Positions 8,458 to 16,669 of a stretch of DNA of 64,000 nt are shown here, piece by piece (the first letter of the stretch is position 1; every line of letters begins with the position of its first letter). Both the position numbers and the translations under genes were made by a program. The notes under the pieces were generated by a model. The model did no database searches, was not told the origin of the DNA, and was given only the letters and a program-made list of their open reading frames with translations. This DNA is from Bacteroidales bacterium (lineage in GTDB: Bacteria > Bacteroidota > Bacteroidia > Bacteroidales > Lentimicrobiaceae), in the NCBI GenBank assembly GCA_016709025.1, contig JADJEQ010000044.1:27498-91497 (forward strand), in the 5' to 3' direction.

Positions 8458-10443
8458 TTAGTAATTGATTGAAAATGTGATGAAAAATCCTCTTCCATTC
8501 ATTGGAAAGCCTTTGATAACCTCATATTGTGCGTTGAAGAGGTTAACGATTTCAGCTTTAACTTTCCAGGTAACTGATTTTAATGGCTGTTGCCACGAAG
8601 CCGACAGATCGTGCACCCAGTAGGATGGCAGCATATTGACCGGAATATTTTCGCCGAGGATAAATCGATGGCTGCTATAGAGCAGGCTATAGCCGATTGC
8701 CAGATGTTTCCCGTTCAGGGCGAACAACCCTGACAAGGTCTGAAACGGAATGTACGGAATCTGATGCCCATAAGTTGAGCTACCCGTAGTGGTAACATCT
8801 TGCGCCTGTTGATGGGTGTAATTCAGGTTGGCTGAAAGCGCTGTTGTTGCCGAAAGCCCTGTAAGCACTCCGGCCTGAATTTCGATGCCGCGGATCTCAA
8901 CATTTCCAAGGTTGCGCATCGACCATACAAAGAGATTATGAGAAGGCACCGCAACAATTTTATCCTTCACCCTGTTCAGGAAAACATCGGTTTGAAAGTT
9001 TAATTGCAGTGCTCCGGTTTCCTTCAGCAGGATCAGACCTGCATTGAACTGATTGACAATTTCCGGCTTCAGGCCGGTATTGCCGGAGATGTTGTAGTAC
9101 AGGTCGTGAAAGGTGGGCATCCGGAAACTGTTTCTGTACATAAGCCTTAAGCGCAGAAGGGGATTGCTGCTCAACCGGGTGATGAAGGAAAACGAGGGAG
9201 ATAATGCCTGCCGGGAGGAGGTCACCTGTCCCTTTTCTGACGATTCATTCACCATGGTACCAACAAGCCCCAGGGAGGCTTCAGTTCGCTTTGTTTCAGC
9301 CCTCAGAATAACTGAAGCAAGACCGGTAAAGCGGGAAGGCTCTGCGATGAAATACTGGTCAGCTTCCATCGTATTCAACATCAGATCTGCCGCAGCGCCA
9401 AGACTAAAAATGCTACCCAGCGGCAAAGAGACTGCCTGTGACAGGTAATATTCCTGCTGAAAGTAATGGTTGTCGAGTCCGCCTTCCTGATTCAGGTAAG
9501 CAGGATCCCGGTAACGCAGATTACCATCGGTAAAGGTTATATTGCTCAGCAGATTCACCTTCCCGGAAGTGCGTGCATACTGAACATTACCGAAAAAATC
9601 GACGGTATTCATGCGCTGCACCGAGTAGGGATTGTAATAAATCACCGCACCCGGCAGTCCCTGTTCCGAAGTGTAGAGCCAGGACTTCACCTTCAGTACG
9701 GAACTGTCGCTGAAACGGGTTTCGGTGTTCAGGTTCAGGTTCAGCGATTCGAGGTCACCATTGCTCCTTTTCAGGGTGGTATCGCGCTGATTTCCGTTTT
9801 TAAGCACATAGGGGTAGTCACCCTGGCTATGGTTGTATGCGGTTGTGATCCCAACGGTAGTTTTTTTACCCGCCCTGGCATATAAACTGCCGAAAGGATT
9901 GATCAAACCGAAAGAACCAGCTTTCAACCCTGCTTTGTAACTAAATTTTTTCAGCGATAAATCAGGCATAACTGTATTAAATTCCAGGATACCCGCCGAC
10001 GCCCGGGCCCGGGCAGGGCGGCAGAGCTGCTGTTCCTGGCCGATATACAATTCAATGGATTCAAGATTCTCGAGCGGAATTTTACCCAGGTCAACCTGAC
10101 CGGTGGCTGCATCGCTCAATGGAACCCCATCTACAAAAACCCCGGTGTGGTTGGCTCCAAGGCTTCTTACCACCACTGTCTTCAACCCTCCGAGTCCTCC
10201 ATAATCCTTCACTGTAACGCCGGAAAATACGCGAAGAGCATCGGCCACCGATGAACCCGGGAGTACTTTCAGCTCAAACACCGTTAAACGCTGCATAGGG
10301 GTTGAAGACCGTTCTTCATCTCCCGGTTTTTTGCCGGTAACTTCAATACCTTTGATATTCAGCGTATCCATAACCGGCTGTTGGGCAAACAGACAGGCTG
10401 TTACAATAAGCAACAAAAAGCAGGTTACGGACAATTGTTTCAT
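8458..10443 (-). CDS. btuB: TonB-dependent vitamin B12 receptor BtuB
   Basis: A 661-aa outer-membrane receptor. It has a signal peptide (MKQLSVTCFLLLIVTACLFA) and a plug domain at ~residues 45-160 with VVVRSLGANHTGVFVDGVP and PLENLESIELYIG. A large beta-barrel follows, ending in a terminal aromatic-rich strand (GFFITFSINY). It imports cobalamin using TonB/ExbBD energy. Assignment to B12 rests on the cobalamin riboswitch upstream of the operon and the BtuG-like lipoprotein directly downstream. It begins 8 bp after the DUF6580 gene, so the three are one transcript. The plug-to-barrel linker has an Arg/Ala-rich stretch (RPARARA) that is unusual and could reflect a local sequence error. Confidence 0.88.
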   Translation of the reverse strand: MKQLSVTCFLLLIVTACLFAQQPVMDTLNIKGIEVTGKKPGDEERSSTPMQRLTVFELKVLPGSSVADALRVFSGVTVKDYGGLGGLKTVVVRSLGANHTGVFVDGVPLSDAATGQVDLGKIPLENLESIELYIGQEQQLCRPARARASAGILEFNTVMPDLSLKKFSYKAGLKAGSFGLINPFGSLYARAGKKTTVGITTAYNHSQGDYPYVLKNGNQRDTTLKRSNGDLESLNLNLNTETRFSDSSVLKVKSWLYTSEQGLPGAVIYYNPYSVQRMNTVDFFGNVQYARTSGKVNLLSNITFTDGNLRYRDPAYLNQEGGLDNHYFQQEYYLSQAVSLPLGSIFSLGAAADLMLNTMEADQYFIAEPSRFTGLASVILRAETKRTEASLGLVGTMVNESSEKGQVTSSRQALSPSFSFITRLSSNPLLRLRLMYRNSFRMPTFHDLYYNISGNTGLKPEIVNQFNAGLILLKETGALQLNFQTDVFLNRVKDKIVAVPSHNLFVWSMRNLGNVEIRGIEIQAGVLTGLSATTALSANLNYTHQQAQDVTTTGSSTYGHQIPYIPFQTLSGLFALNGKHLAIGYSLLYSSHRFILGENIPVNMLPSYWVHDLSASWQQPLKSVTWKVKAEIVNLFNAQYEVIKGFPMNGRGFFITFSINY

Positions 10444-10451
10444 GAACCGGA

Positions 10452-11015
10452 TCAGAATTTGAGGGCGGGGACTTTCAATAAAGAAATCCGATTCTGCGCA
10501 TACTCAAAGGCATAGAATACCGCGAAGGTGTAGATCAGATCACCTGCCAGGGTGTTTCTGAAAAAAGGAATGGCAGCAGCATAGCAGGCAAGGATTCCGG
10601 CTGATGAGAAGGGATACATACCGCTGAACGCCCATACTCCGAAGTTTGACACAATGAAGAAGATCACTGACGCTGAAAGGCCTGTAAGTAAAAGGTTTTT
10701 TGCGGAAAACTTCTTCAATGCCACCGATCCAAGCCAAACGATCATCGCGAAAGCGGCATAAGTAAACAAAGCGCCATCATAGAGAGGTACGAAACGTCCG
10801 TAGAATGCATAATTCAGAAATAAATCGCTGATCCATACGGCAGCCAGTGGCAGCAGGTAGGCGGTATAACGGCTGCTGTAACGGGCGCCTCCAAACAGCG
10901 CCATGGCTGCAATGGGTGAGAAATTAAATGGATGAGGCAACAGCCGGCTGAGTGCCAGGCTTGCCACGATGGCGGTAATAACCGCAAAGCGCAATGAAAT
11001 CCGGTTTGTGTTCAT
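10452..11015 (-). CDS. DUF6580-like integral membrane protein of the B12 operon
   Basis: A 187-aa protein with about five to six hydrophobic helices and a conserved N-terminal LLPHPFNFSPIAAMALFGGA segment. That pattern is typical of the DUF6580 family, which often sits next to cobalamin-regulated genes. It resembles the substrate-binding S component of ECF transporters in size and helix number, so a role in moving cobalamin or a precursor across the inner membrane is a reasonable inference. It is the first gene after the riboswitch, with about 140 bases of leader. Confidence 0.7.
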   Translation of the reverse strand: MNTNRISLRFAVITAIVASLALSRLLPHPFNFSPIAAMALFGGARYSSRYTAYLLPLAAVWISDLFLNYAFYGRFVPLYDGALFTYAAFAMIVWLGSVALKKFSAKNLLLTGLSASVIFFIVSNFGVWAFSGMYPFSSAGILACYAAAIPFFRNTLAGDLIYTFAVFYAFEYAQNRISLLKVPALKF

Positions 11016-11154
11016 CGATGCTGTTTTTTAAATGAAACATTGCGCGGATTCTGCAGCAAAAATGAAAACCTGAATTAAAAAATGGCCGGAACAATAGGGA
11101 ACAGACCAGGCTTTCCGATATGCAGTTCATTCACCGTAAACTACAAAATCCACA

Positions 11155-11335
11155 AGGCAATTGGCAGGTCTTCTGACTTACTCCGTTTGTTTTCAACGCC
11201 TTCCCGCCCGTTTGGAGATGGACAGTGGCAATCAGTTGAAACCTTAAAAGAGCTTACAGCAGCGGGAACTGTCGCCGAATTTCACGGCATTCCCTATTAT
11301 CCGTTTCCGGAACCATTGCTCTGCAAAAGTAGGTA
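11155..11335 (-). promoter_or_regulatory. Cobalamin (AdoCbl) riboswitch
   Basis: Read on the minus strand, this stretch contains the B12-box elements in the expected order. First comes a 5' GGTT/GGAAAC-type stem start, then GGGAATGCCGTGAAATTC, the GCGACAGTTCCCGCTGCTGT core, the B12-box GATTGCCACTG, and the closing AAGTCAGAAGACCTGCC near 11161-11180. It precedes the DUF6580-btuB-btuG operon and should switch it off when cobalamin is abundant. Confidence 0.93.
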
Positions 11336-11660
11336 GATTCATTGAAGGAAAACAAGGTTTTTTCGTTAAGTTTTTCGGAAAACTATTAACATGTTGTTGA
11401 TAAAGCGGTTCTGCAGTGGTCAGCCCCATAAAATCTGAATTGATCGAATGAAGTTTAATGAGGAGGTATATCGCGCTTATACCTCACGATGTGGATGATT
11501 TCCTACAAGCACAATCACATTCCTTCCCCATAATATCAGACCTAAAACACATAGTATACTGATTATATGTTATTTACTATATACAAAATCGTGTTATGAC
11601 TAAACGGCATAATGTTTAATATACCATCTGATATTGAATTTAATTTAACTCACTGAAAAT
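11336..11660. other. Non-coding region between divergent units
   Basis: Beyond the riboswitch this stretch holds no convincing gene. A small hairpin (GAGGTATA / TATACCTC) lies at 11463-11485. The rest is AT-rich upstream sequence of the gene at 11661. Confidence 0.5.
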
Positions 11661-11981
11661 ATGAAAAAGCTCACAATAATTCTGATAATGGCCGGGTTTA
11701 GTTTTGCTGGTTTTAACCAGGTAATTTACGCCCAGACGGAACAAAGCAAACAACAGGTTGTTCCCCAGGATGAAAAAGACTTCAAAATGATAGAACTTAC
11801 TGCACTGCCTGACGAAGTCAGAACGGCAGCGTTAAAAAACGATCAGGTTTCAACCATTCAATCTGCTGAAGTTAAAATTCTTTCTACTGGTGAGAAGGTT
11901 TACAGGGTAAACCTGAAGAGCATAGAAAAAGGTGAATTTTCGACCAAATTCTATGCAGATGGTAAGCCGTATGAAAAATAA
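11661..11981 (+). CDS. Small secreted PepSY-like protein
   Basis: A 106-aa protein with a signal peptide (MKKLTIILIMAGFSFAGFNQVIYAQ). The mature part is about 80 residues and has the pattern LTALPDEVRTAALKNDQVSTIQSAE...GEKVYRVNLK...TKFYADGKPYEK, which resembles one PepSY/BLIP-like unit found in many small Bacteroidota periplasmic proteins. It is monocistronic: a strong hairpin terminator lies 22 bases after the stop. The function is unknown; PepSY-like domains are often linked to protease inhibition or envelope sensing. Confidence 0.7.
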   Translation: MKKLTIILIMAGFSFAGFNQVIYAQTEQSKQQVVPQDEKDFKMIELTALPDEVRTAALKNDQVSTIQSAEVKILSTGEKVYRVNLKSIEKGEFSTKFYADGKPYEK

Positions 11982-12002
11982 GACTTCCTGATAAAACCAG
12001 AA

Positions 12003-12046
12003 ATAGACATCAAAGAGGCTCCGAAAGGGGCCTCTTTGATGTCTAT
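12003..12046 (+). terminator. Strong intrinsic hairpin
   Basis: An 18-bp near-perfect stem (ATAGACATCAAAGAGGCT with its complement ending at 12046) closes the 11661 gene. The loop is CCGAAAGG. Confidence 0.8.
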
Positions 12047-12425
12047 ACTATTTATTTACGCTTTTCATTATTCATTACTATCTTCAAGGGTTGCCGGGGC
12101 GAAGGACGAGGGACGCTATGCACAACTCATTTCTCACTTTTCACTATTCACTATTTTAATAACCACTTCACAATGCATTTTTCTCATAAAACCTAACAGG
12201 TTAAAAGAAAACCTGTTAGGTTTATTTTCATTTCTAACTCCCCCTTTTTTCAATCTACACTTTTCACTCTTCACTTTTTTTTCTCCCTTTTCAATCATAC
12301 TTCACTTTTCACTCTTCACTTTCTTCACTTTTTTCACTTTTTTTCACTCACTACTCACTACTCACTACTCACTTTTCACTTTTCACTCTTCACTTTTCAC
12401 TCTTCACTCTTTACTTTCTTCACTT
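12047..12425. repeat. TCACTTTT-type low-complexity repeat with an internal hairpin
   Basis: A polypyrimidine tract on the + strand is made of variants of CACTTTTCACTCTT, denser towards 12250-12425, ending at the guaC stop. An embedded hairpin (AAACCTAACAGGTT and its complement, 12187-12224) followed by T-rich sequence on the minus strand may terminate guaC. An apparent + strand reading frame through this region has the amino-acid bias of the repeat and is not a gene. Confidence 0.75.
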
Positions 12426-13466
12426 TTATTCGGAATAAACCCGGTTCTCCTGCTCATCCACCCTGATAAATGTGGTTCTCTTGGTCAGCTCTTTCAACTG
12501 GGATGCGCCCACATAGGTGCAGGTGCTGCGGATGCCGCCCAGGATATCAAGGACTGTATTTTCAACATTACCTCTGTAAGGAACTTCAACTGTTTTACCT
12601 TCGCTGGCGCGGTAATCGGCAACCCCGCCCACATGCTTTTCCATGGCAGTTGCTGAACTCATCCCGTAGAAAAGTTTCACTTTCGTCCCGTCCTTTTCAA
12701 TCAGGTCGCCACCGCTTTCGTCGTGACCGGCGAGCATGCCGCCCAACATCACAAAATCGGCGCCGGCCCCGAATGCCTTGGCCACATCGCCCGGGGTGGT
12801 GCAACCTCCGTCGCTGATGATCTGTCCACCCAATCCATGTGCTGCATCGGCGCATTCTATGATGGCTGAAAGCTGCGGATAACCGACACCCGTTTTTACC
12901 CGTGTGGTACAAACCGATCCCGGCCCTATACCCACTTTAATGATATCAGCCCCGGCCAACAGCAATTCTTCCACCATTTCGCCGGTCACCACATTGCCTG
13001 CTATAATTACCTTATCGTGAAACTTTTTACGGGTTTGTTTGACAAATGCCACAAAATGCTCGGCATATCCATTGGCGACATCAATGCAAATAAACCTGAG
13101 CTGGGGGTTGGCAGTGATAACAGCATTCAACTTTTCAAAATCCCTGGATCCGATACCGGTGCTGACTGCTATAAAGTCCTCGATCCCTTTCGGAGAACGG
13201 GCCATAAAACTGCTCCATTCATTGAGTGTGTAGTGTTTGTGAATCGCAGTAAAAAGTTTCATTTTATGCAGGGCCAGAGCCATTTCAAAAGTGCCGACTG
13301 TATCCATATTGGCGGCCATAACCGGAATACCGGCCCATTCCGTTTTGGTATGCATCATTTTGAAGGTACGTTCCAGCTTTACCTGAGCCCTGCTCTTCAG
13401 GGTGGATCGTTTTGGCCTGAACATTACATCCTTAAATCCCAGTTTGATTTCGTATTCAATTCTCAT
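12426..13466 (-). CDS. guaC: GMP reductase
   Basis: A 346-aa enzyme of the IMPDH/GMPR family (E. coli GuaC is 347 aa). It converts GMP to IMP with NADPH, releasing ammonia, and balances purine pools. Visible features are the N-terminal FKDVMFRPKRST, the catalytic loop GIGPGSVCTTR with the nucleophilic Cys, the phosphate-binding ISDGGCTTPGDVAKAFGAGAD, the flap-side GMSSATAMEKH, and the absence of CBS domains, which separates it from IMP dehydrogenase. It is monocistronic on the minus strand. Confidence 0.96.
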   Translation of the reverse strand: MRIEYEIKLGFKDVMFRPKRSTLKSRAQVKLERTFKMMHTKTEWAGIPVMAANMDTVGTFEMALALHKMKLFTAIHKHYTLNEWSSFMARSPKGIEDFIAVSTGIGSRDFEKLNAVITANPQLRFICIDVANGYAEHFVAFVKQTRKKFHDKVIIAGNVVTGEMVEELLLAGADIIKVGIGPGSVCTTRVKTGVGYPQLSAIIECADAAHGLGGQIISDGGCTTPGDVAKAFGAGADFVMLGGMLAGHDESGGDLIEKDGTKVKLFYGMSSATAMEKHVGGVADYRASEGKTVEVPYRGNVENTVLDILGGIRSTCTYVGASQLKELTKRTTFIRVDEQENRVYSE

Positions 13467-13666
13467 TTTTCTATGATTTTTTAGAAAGTAAAGGTAAAAA
13501 GAAACCCGCCGGATTTCAATTATTGTTGTCAGTAAATCATTTCACTGGTTTCATTTTATTGGTTCTCCACATACCCGGCGTTAAGTCAAAATGTTTTATC
13601 CCCGTACTTACTGGTTGATCCGTTTCAATCATTTGCCAACGGGAATTGTTATGCTGACAATAAAAA

Positions 13667-13688
13667 TCCCGCCGTTTTCACGGCGGGA
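13667..13688 (-). terminator. Intrinsic terminator of the small membrane-protein gene
   Basis: The stem TCCCGCCG / CGGCGGGA has a 6-base loop. On the minus strand it is followed by TTTTTA. It lies about 100 bases after the stop of the 53-aa gene. The rest of 13467-13784 shows no gene. Confidence 0.75.
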
Positions 13689-13784
13689 CAAACTACTCAA
13701 CACTAACCCCGATGACCAAAACCCGCATTACAATGCCAGATATTTGTTGTTGAGTATTGTATGAGCCAGCCTTTTCAGGTCAGA

Positions 13785-13946
13785 TCAATATCTGAGATTT
13801 ACTTTAATTGGCATAAATACCAGCAGAATGCAAATCATTGCAATTGCGATGAGTACAAAACCGATCGCATAAACCCCTATTGCGCAAAATCCTATTGCCC
13901 ATAATATAATCAAAACAATGGTAGCACCATATACCTGGTTGCTCAT
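13785..13946 (-). CDS. 53-aa hydrophobic membrane protein
   Basis: A short gene with ATG at 13944-13946 encodes MSNQVYGATIVLIILWAIGF followed by a second hydrophobic stretch and a short basic tail. Two membrane helices fit. The layout, with a hydrophobic VLIILWAIGF helix, a G/A-rich turn and a second IAIAMICILLVF helix, closely resembles the 51-aa protein at 61874-62029, which belongs to the lmo0937-like family. Both genes have the same upstream 42-bp motif, though here the motif is about 230 bases away. A terminator follows. The function is unknown; a stress-related membrane role is inferred from the shared motif. Confidence 0.7.
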   Translation of the reverse strand: MSNQVYGATIVLIILWAIGFCAIGVYAIGFVLIAIAMICILLVFMPIKVNLRY

Positions 13947-14176
13947 TTTAGCGGGGTTTTAAAATCATTTGTTGAAGGCCAGGCCAATCGCATTTCCTGG
14001 TTTAGCATTTCGGAAACCCGGGAACCATTGTTATTAACCGGAAAAGTGGTTATTCCAGGCGGGAAGTATATTCCTGACCCGCTTCATTGCAGGATCTCCA
14101 GATTCCCGGAGGTAAATTCACTGCTTTAAACAGTCTTTACACGAATAGCAAAATTAGTTTTTAAGAACAGAAAATA

Positions 14177-14218
14177 CGTTACATAATTCAGGGGCAATAT
14201 TACATTATTCACACATTT
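14177..14218 (-). promoter_or_regulatory. 42-bp bipartite motif, copy 1
   Basis: Minus-strand upstream box AAATGTGTGAATAATGTAA, then a 12-base spacer, then downstream box AATTATGTAACG. It points at the 53-aa gene (start 13946), leaving an unusually long leader of about 230 bases that contains no gene-like frame. The rest of 13947-14344 shows nothing else. Confidence 0.75.
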
Positions 14219-14344
14219 AGACGGATGCCGGTTCTTACCATATTTTCCCTGGTGGAGAACATCACCAGCCTCCCGGCAAACATCGTTACCGGTTGAAATT
14301 TGTAAAGCATGGAATTGGATTCCTATTTATTGAACCCGGGGGAA

Positions 14345-14962
14345 TCATCCTATATTAAATGCCAGTTTAATTCCTTCTATAAGCATATTTGCCCCGAGCA
14401 CACCTAAAATCAGTCCCATAATTTTGCCGATAATCACGAAATTCTTTTGTCCTACAAATTTGATCACATATTTACTGTAGATAAAAGCCAGGTATGTGAG
14501 CAGAATAATCAGGGCAAAGATTAGTATGGTGACCAATACATGGAGAATGGTGACATCAACCACGAAATTCATGGCTGTAACAATGGTTCCGGGACCGGCC
14601 AAAACGGGAATAGCCAGGGGAGAAATGGCGATGCCATCGTCAAATATCACTTTTTCATTCTGGTGTATGCTTGATTTCTTTGACTGAAGCATTTCAAATC
14701 CGATGAAAAAGATCAGGATTCCGCCAAAAACTTTAAATGCAGGAATGGTTAAGCCGAAAATCTCAAATATATATTTGCCAACCAGAATAAACGCTGTAAC
14801 GATGATAAAGGCGACAACATTTGCCGTTTTAGCAATTTGTTTTTTCCCTTTTTCATCAATCCCTTCTGTCAACTTTACAAAAATCGGAATATTGACCAGG
14901 GGGTTCATGATGGCAAAGAATGCCATAAAAACGGTGATTGGGAATGTCCAGAAATTTTCCAT
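14345..14962 (-). CDS. MarC family integral membrane protein
   Basis: A 205-aa protein with six hydrophobic helices and the MarC/NAAT-family signatures FAIMNPLVNIPIFVKLT near the N-terminus and ISPLAIPVLAGPGTIVTAM in the middle. The family was once linked to multiple antibiotic resistance, but its transport role is unproven. It begins 1 base after the cbpM stop and is the third gene of the cbpA-cbpM-marC unit, so it is probably co-expressed with the chaperone genes from the motif at 16283. The length is standard. Confidence 0.88.
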   Translation of the reverse strand: MENFWTFPITVFMAFFAIMNPLVNIPIFVKLTEGIDEKGKKQIAKTANVVAFIIVTAFILVGKYIFEIFGLTIPAFKVFGGILIFFIGFEMLQSKKSSIHQNEKVIFDDGIAISPLAIPVLAGPGTIVTAMNFVVDVTILHVLVTILIFALIILLTYLAFIYSKYVIKFVGQKNFVIIGKIMGLILGVLGANMLIEGIKLAFNIG

Positions 14963-14963
14963 T

Positions 14964-15263
14964 TCAGGCGTTTGACTCGTAAAAGCTCAACCGGTTCCTG
15001 AGTGAGTTTATTTCATCCTGCTGACTGTTTATCCTCTCCAGCAAATGGCTGATGGTCTCAATGCCTTCAAGGTTTATATCCAGATCATAATAGAAACGGA
15101 TAAATTTTTCCAGTCGGCAGAGTTGATCTGCCTCGATGTAGCCTGACTCCCTGTTGTCGGAAATCCGGATCAATCCGGTTTGATGCAATGACCTGACAAA
15201 TGAAAGTTCAATGTTGTGGCTGATGCAGAAATCGCTTAAGGCGATCAGATATTCCGTTTGCAT
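14964..15263 (-). CDS. cbpM: Chaperone modulator CbpM-like
   Basis: A 99-aa protein with a MerR-like N-terminal region (LIALSDFCISHNIELSFVRSLHQTGLI) and a C-terminal coiled coil (LLERINSQQDEINSLRNRL). In E. coli, CbpM binds the J domain of CbpA and inhibits its co-chaperone activity. It starts 12 bases after the cbpA stop, as in the classic cbpAM operon. Sequence similarity in this family is low, so the call rests on size, fold pattern and position. Confidence 0.8.
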   Translation of the reverse strand: MQTEYLIALSDFCISHNIELSFVRSLHQTGLIRISDNRESGYIEADQLCRLEKFIRFYYDLDINLEGIETISHLLERINSQQDEINSLRNRLSFYESNA

Positions 15264-15275
15264 ATCAGTAATGAT

Positions 15276-16163
15276 TTATGTGTTGGATAGCTCCATAAAC
15301 AGACCTTTCTGCTTCTCGGTCAGGTTTTTGGGGATGCTGATAACCCAGGTTACATAGAGATCGCCGGATTGCCCTTCTTTCCGGTAAACCGGAAATCCCT
15401 GTCCTTTAAGCTTAACCTTACTTCCATTTTGCGTTTCAGGAGGTACTTTAAGCTTTACCTGGCCATTCAAAGTAGTGAGGGTAATTTCACCTCCCAGCAC
15501 CGCAGTATATAAATTCAGTTCCGCAGTCATGTACAAATTGTCGCCGAGTCGCCTGATATCGGGGTGATTGGCAATTGAAAACCGGATATACAGGTCACCA
15601 TTGGGGCCGCCATTGACGCCCTGCCCCCCGTGCCCGGCAATTTTGATTGTCTGGCCGTTTTCAATCCCGGCAGGAATCGTTATTCTTATCTTCTGCCCGT
15701 TGACCGTTAAGGTTTGTTTGTGGGTTTTAAACGCATCCAGAAGTCCGAGTTGTAGTTCTGCATTGAAGTCTTCGCCCCGGTATTTTACCTGCCTGCTTCT
15801 GCCGGCACCTGAAGATCCCCCGAACATTGCTTCGAAAAAATCGGAAAAATCATCGTCTGACCGGCTCCCTGAAAACCTTTGTCCACGAGGGTCGGATGAT
15901 TGCTGACGGTATTGTTTGGCTTTATCAAATTCATCTGCGTGCTGCCAGTCTTTTCCATACTGATCGTACTTTTTCCGTTTCTCCGGATCACTCAACACCT
16001 CATTGGCTTCGTTGATCTGTTGAAAATTTCTTTTCGCATCCTTATCGTTGGGATTTAAATCGGGGTGAAACTTGCGGGCAAGTTTCCGGTAGGCGGTTTT
16101 TACGTCCTTTTGAACGGCCGTTTTGTCGATTCCGAGAATTTTATAATAATCAACAAATTCCAT
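15276..16163 (-). CDS. cbpA: DnaJ-class co-chaperone CbpA
   Basis: A 295-aa protein with an N-terminal J domain (residues ~4-70) including the HPD motif at 33-35. A Gly/Ser/Phe linker with DFSDFFEAMFGG follows, and then two beta-rich C-terminal substrate-binding domains (residues ~130-285). It lacks the zinc-finger repeats of DnaJ, which fits CbpA/curved-DNA-binding protein. It stimulates DnaK ATPase activity. It leads a cbpA-cbpM-marC operon and carries the 42-bp motif about 120 bases upstream. Confidence 0.92.
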   Translation of the reverse strand: MEFVDYYKILGIDKTAVQKDVKTAYRKLARKFHPDLNPNDKDAKRNFQQINEANEVLSDPEKRKKYDQYGKDWQHADEFDKAKQYRQQSSDPRGQRFSGSRSDDDFSDFFEAMFGGSSGAGRSRQVKYRGEDFNAELQLGLLDAFKTHKQTLTVNGQKIRITIPAGIENGQTIKIAGHGGQGVNGGPNGDLYIRFSIANHPDIRRLGDNLYMTAELNLYTAVLGGEITLTTLNGQVKLKVPPETQNGSKVKLKGQGFPVYRKEGQSGDLYVTWVISIPKNLTEKQKGLFMELSNT

Positions 16164-16282
16164 TTTTCTGAAGTTGTGTTTTCCTGGTTTCGGATGTGAA
16201 ATCCTTGTTATTGATCACTTTTTCGCCGGAGACGTCACATCAGATATGCTTTGTCAAAGTTGTAGAAGTAAAGCCGGGAAAG

Positions 16283-16324
16283 CTTTACACAATTGGAATA
16301 AAGAATTATATATTTCACACATTT
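16283..16324 (-). promoter_or_regulatory. 42-bp bipartite motif, copy 2 (cbpA operon)
   Basis: Minus-strand boxes AAATGTGTGAAATATATAA and AATTGTGTAAAG with the same 42-base total length as the other copies. It ends about 120 bases before the cbpA start. Confidence 0.85.
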
Positions 16325-16669
16325 AATAACAAGGACCACCTGGTTTCAACAGATGGATAAGAGGTGCGATATTGACTTGCAATACAGTGCGGTAACATTA
16401 ACAAAATCATTTAATGTGTTACCCGATGGAAGGAAATAAAATAGACTTCTCCGGAAGAAACAACCTGATCCCACATCGGGGTAAATCAATCATATAATCG
16501 CACCGTTCGGCTGCCTGAATCTGCCAGTCTTAGTATACGCTAATTAACATATGTAAATATCCGTACTTATAGGTATTGACCGCTCAGATGTCTCATGATA
16601 ACTTTGTCATTTGCTGAAAATACAGGCAAATCAATTCACTAAACTGTATTGTAAAGAATCCACTGAACT
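16325..16669. other. Intergenic region upstream of the GloVer-repeat gene
   Basis: This AT-rich region has no gene-like frame. It must contain the promoter for the 16670 gene. I do not see the 42-bp motif in + orientation here. Confidence 0.5.

Noticed and set aside
12036..12656. 206-aa + strand frame over the TCACTTTT tract
   Set aside because: Its amino acids are Phe/Ser/Leu repeats from the low-complexity DNA and the end overlaps guaC in the opposite strand.
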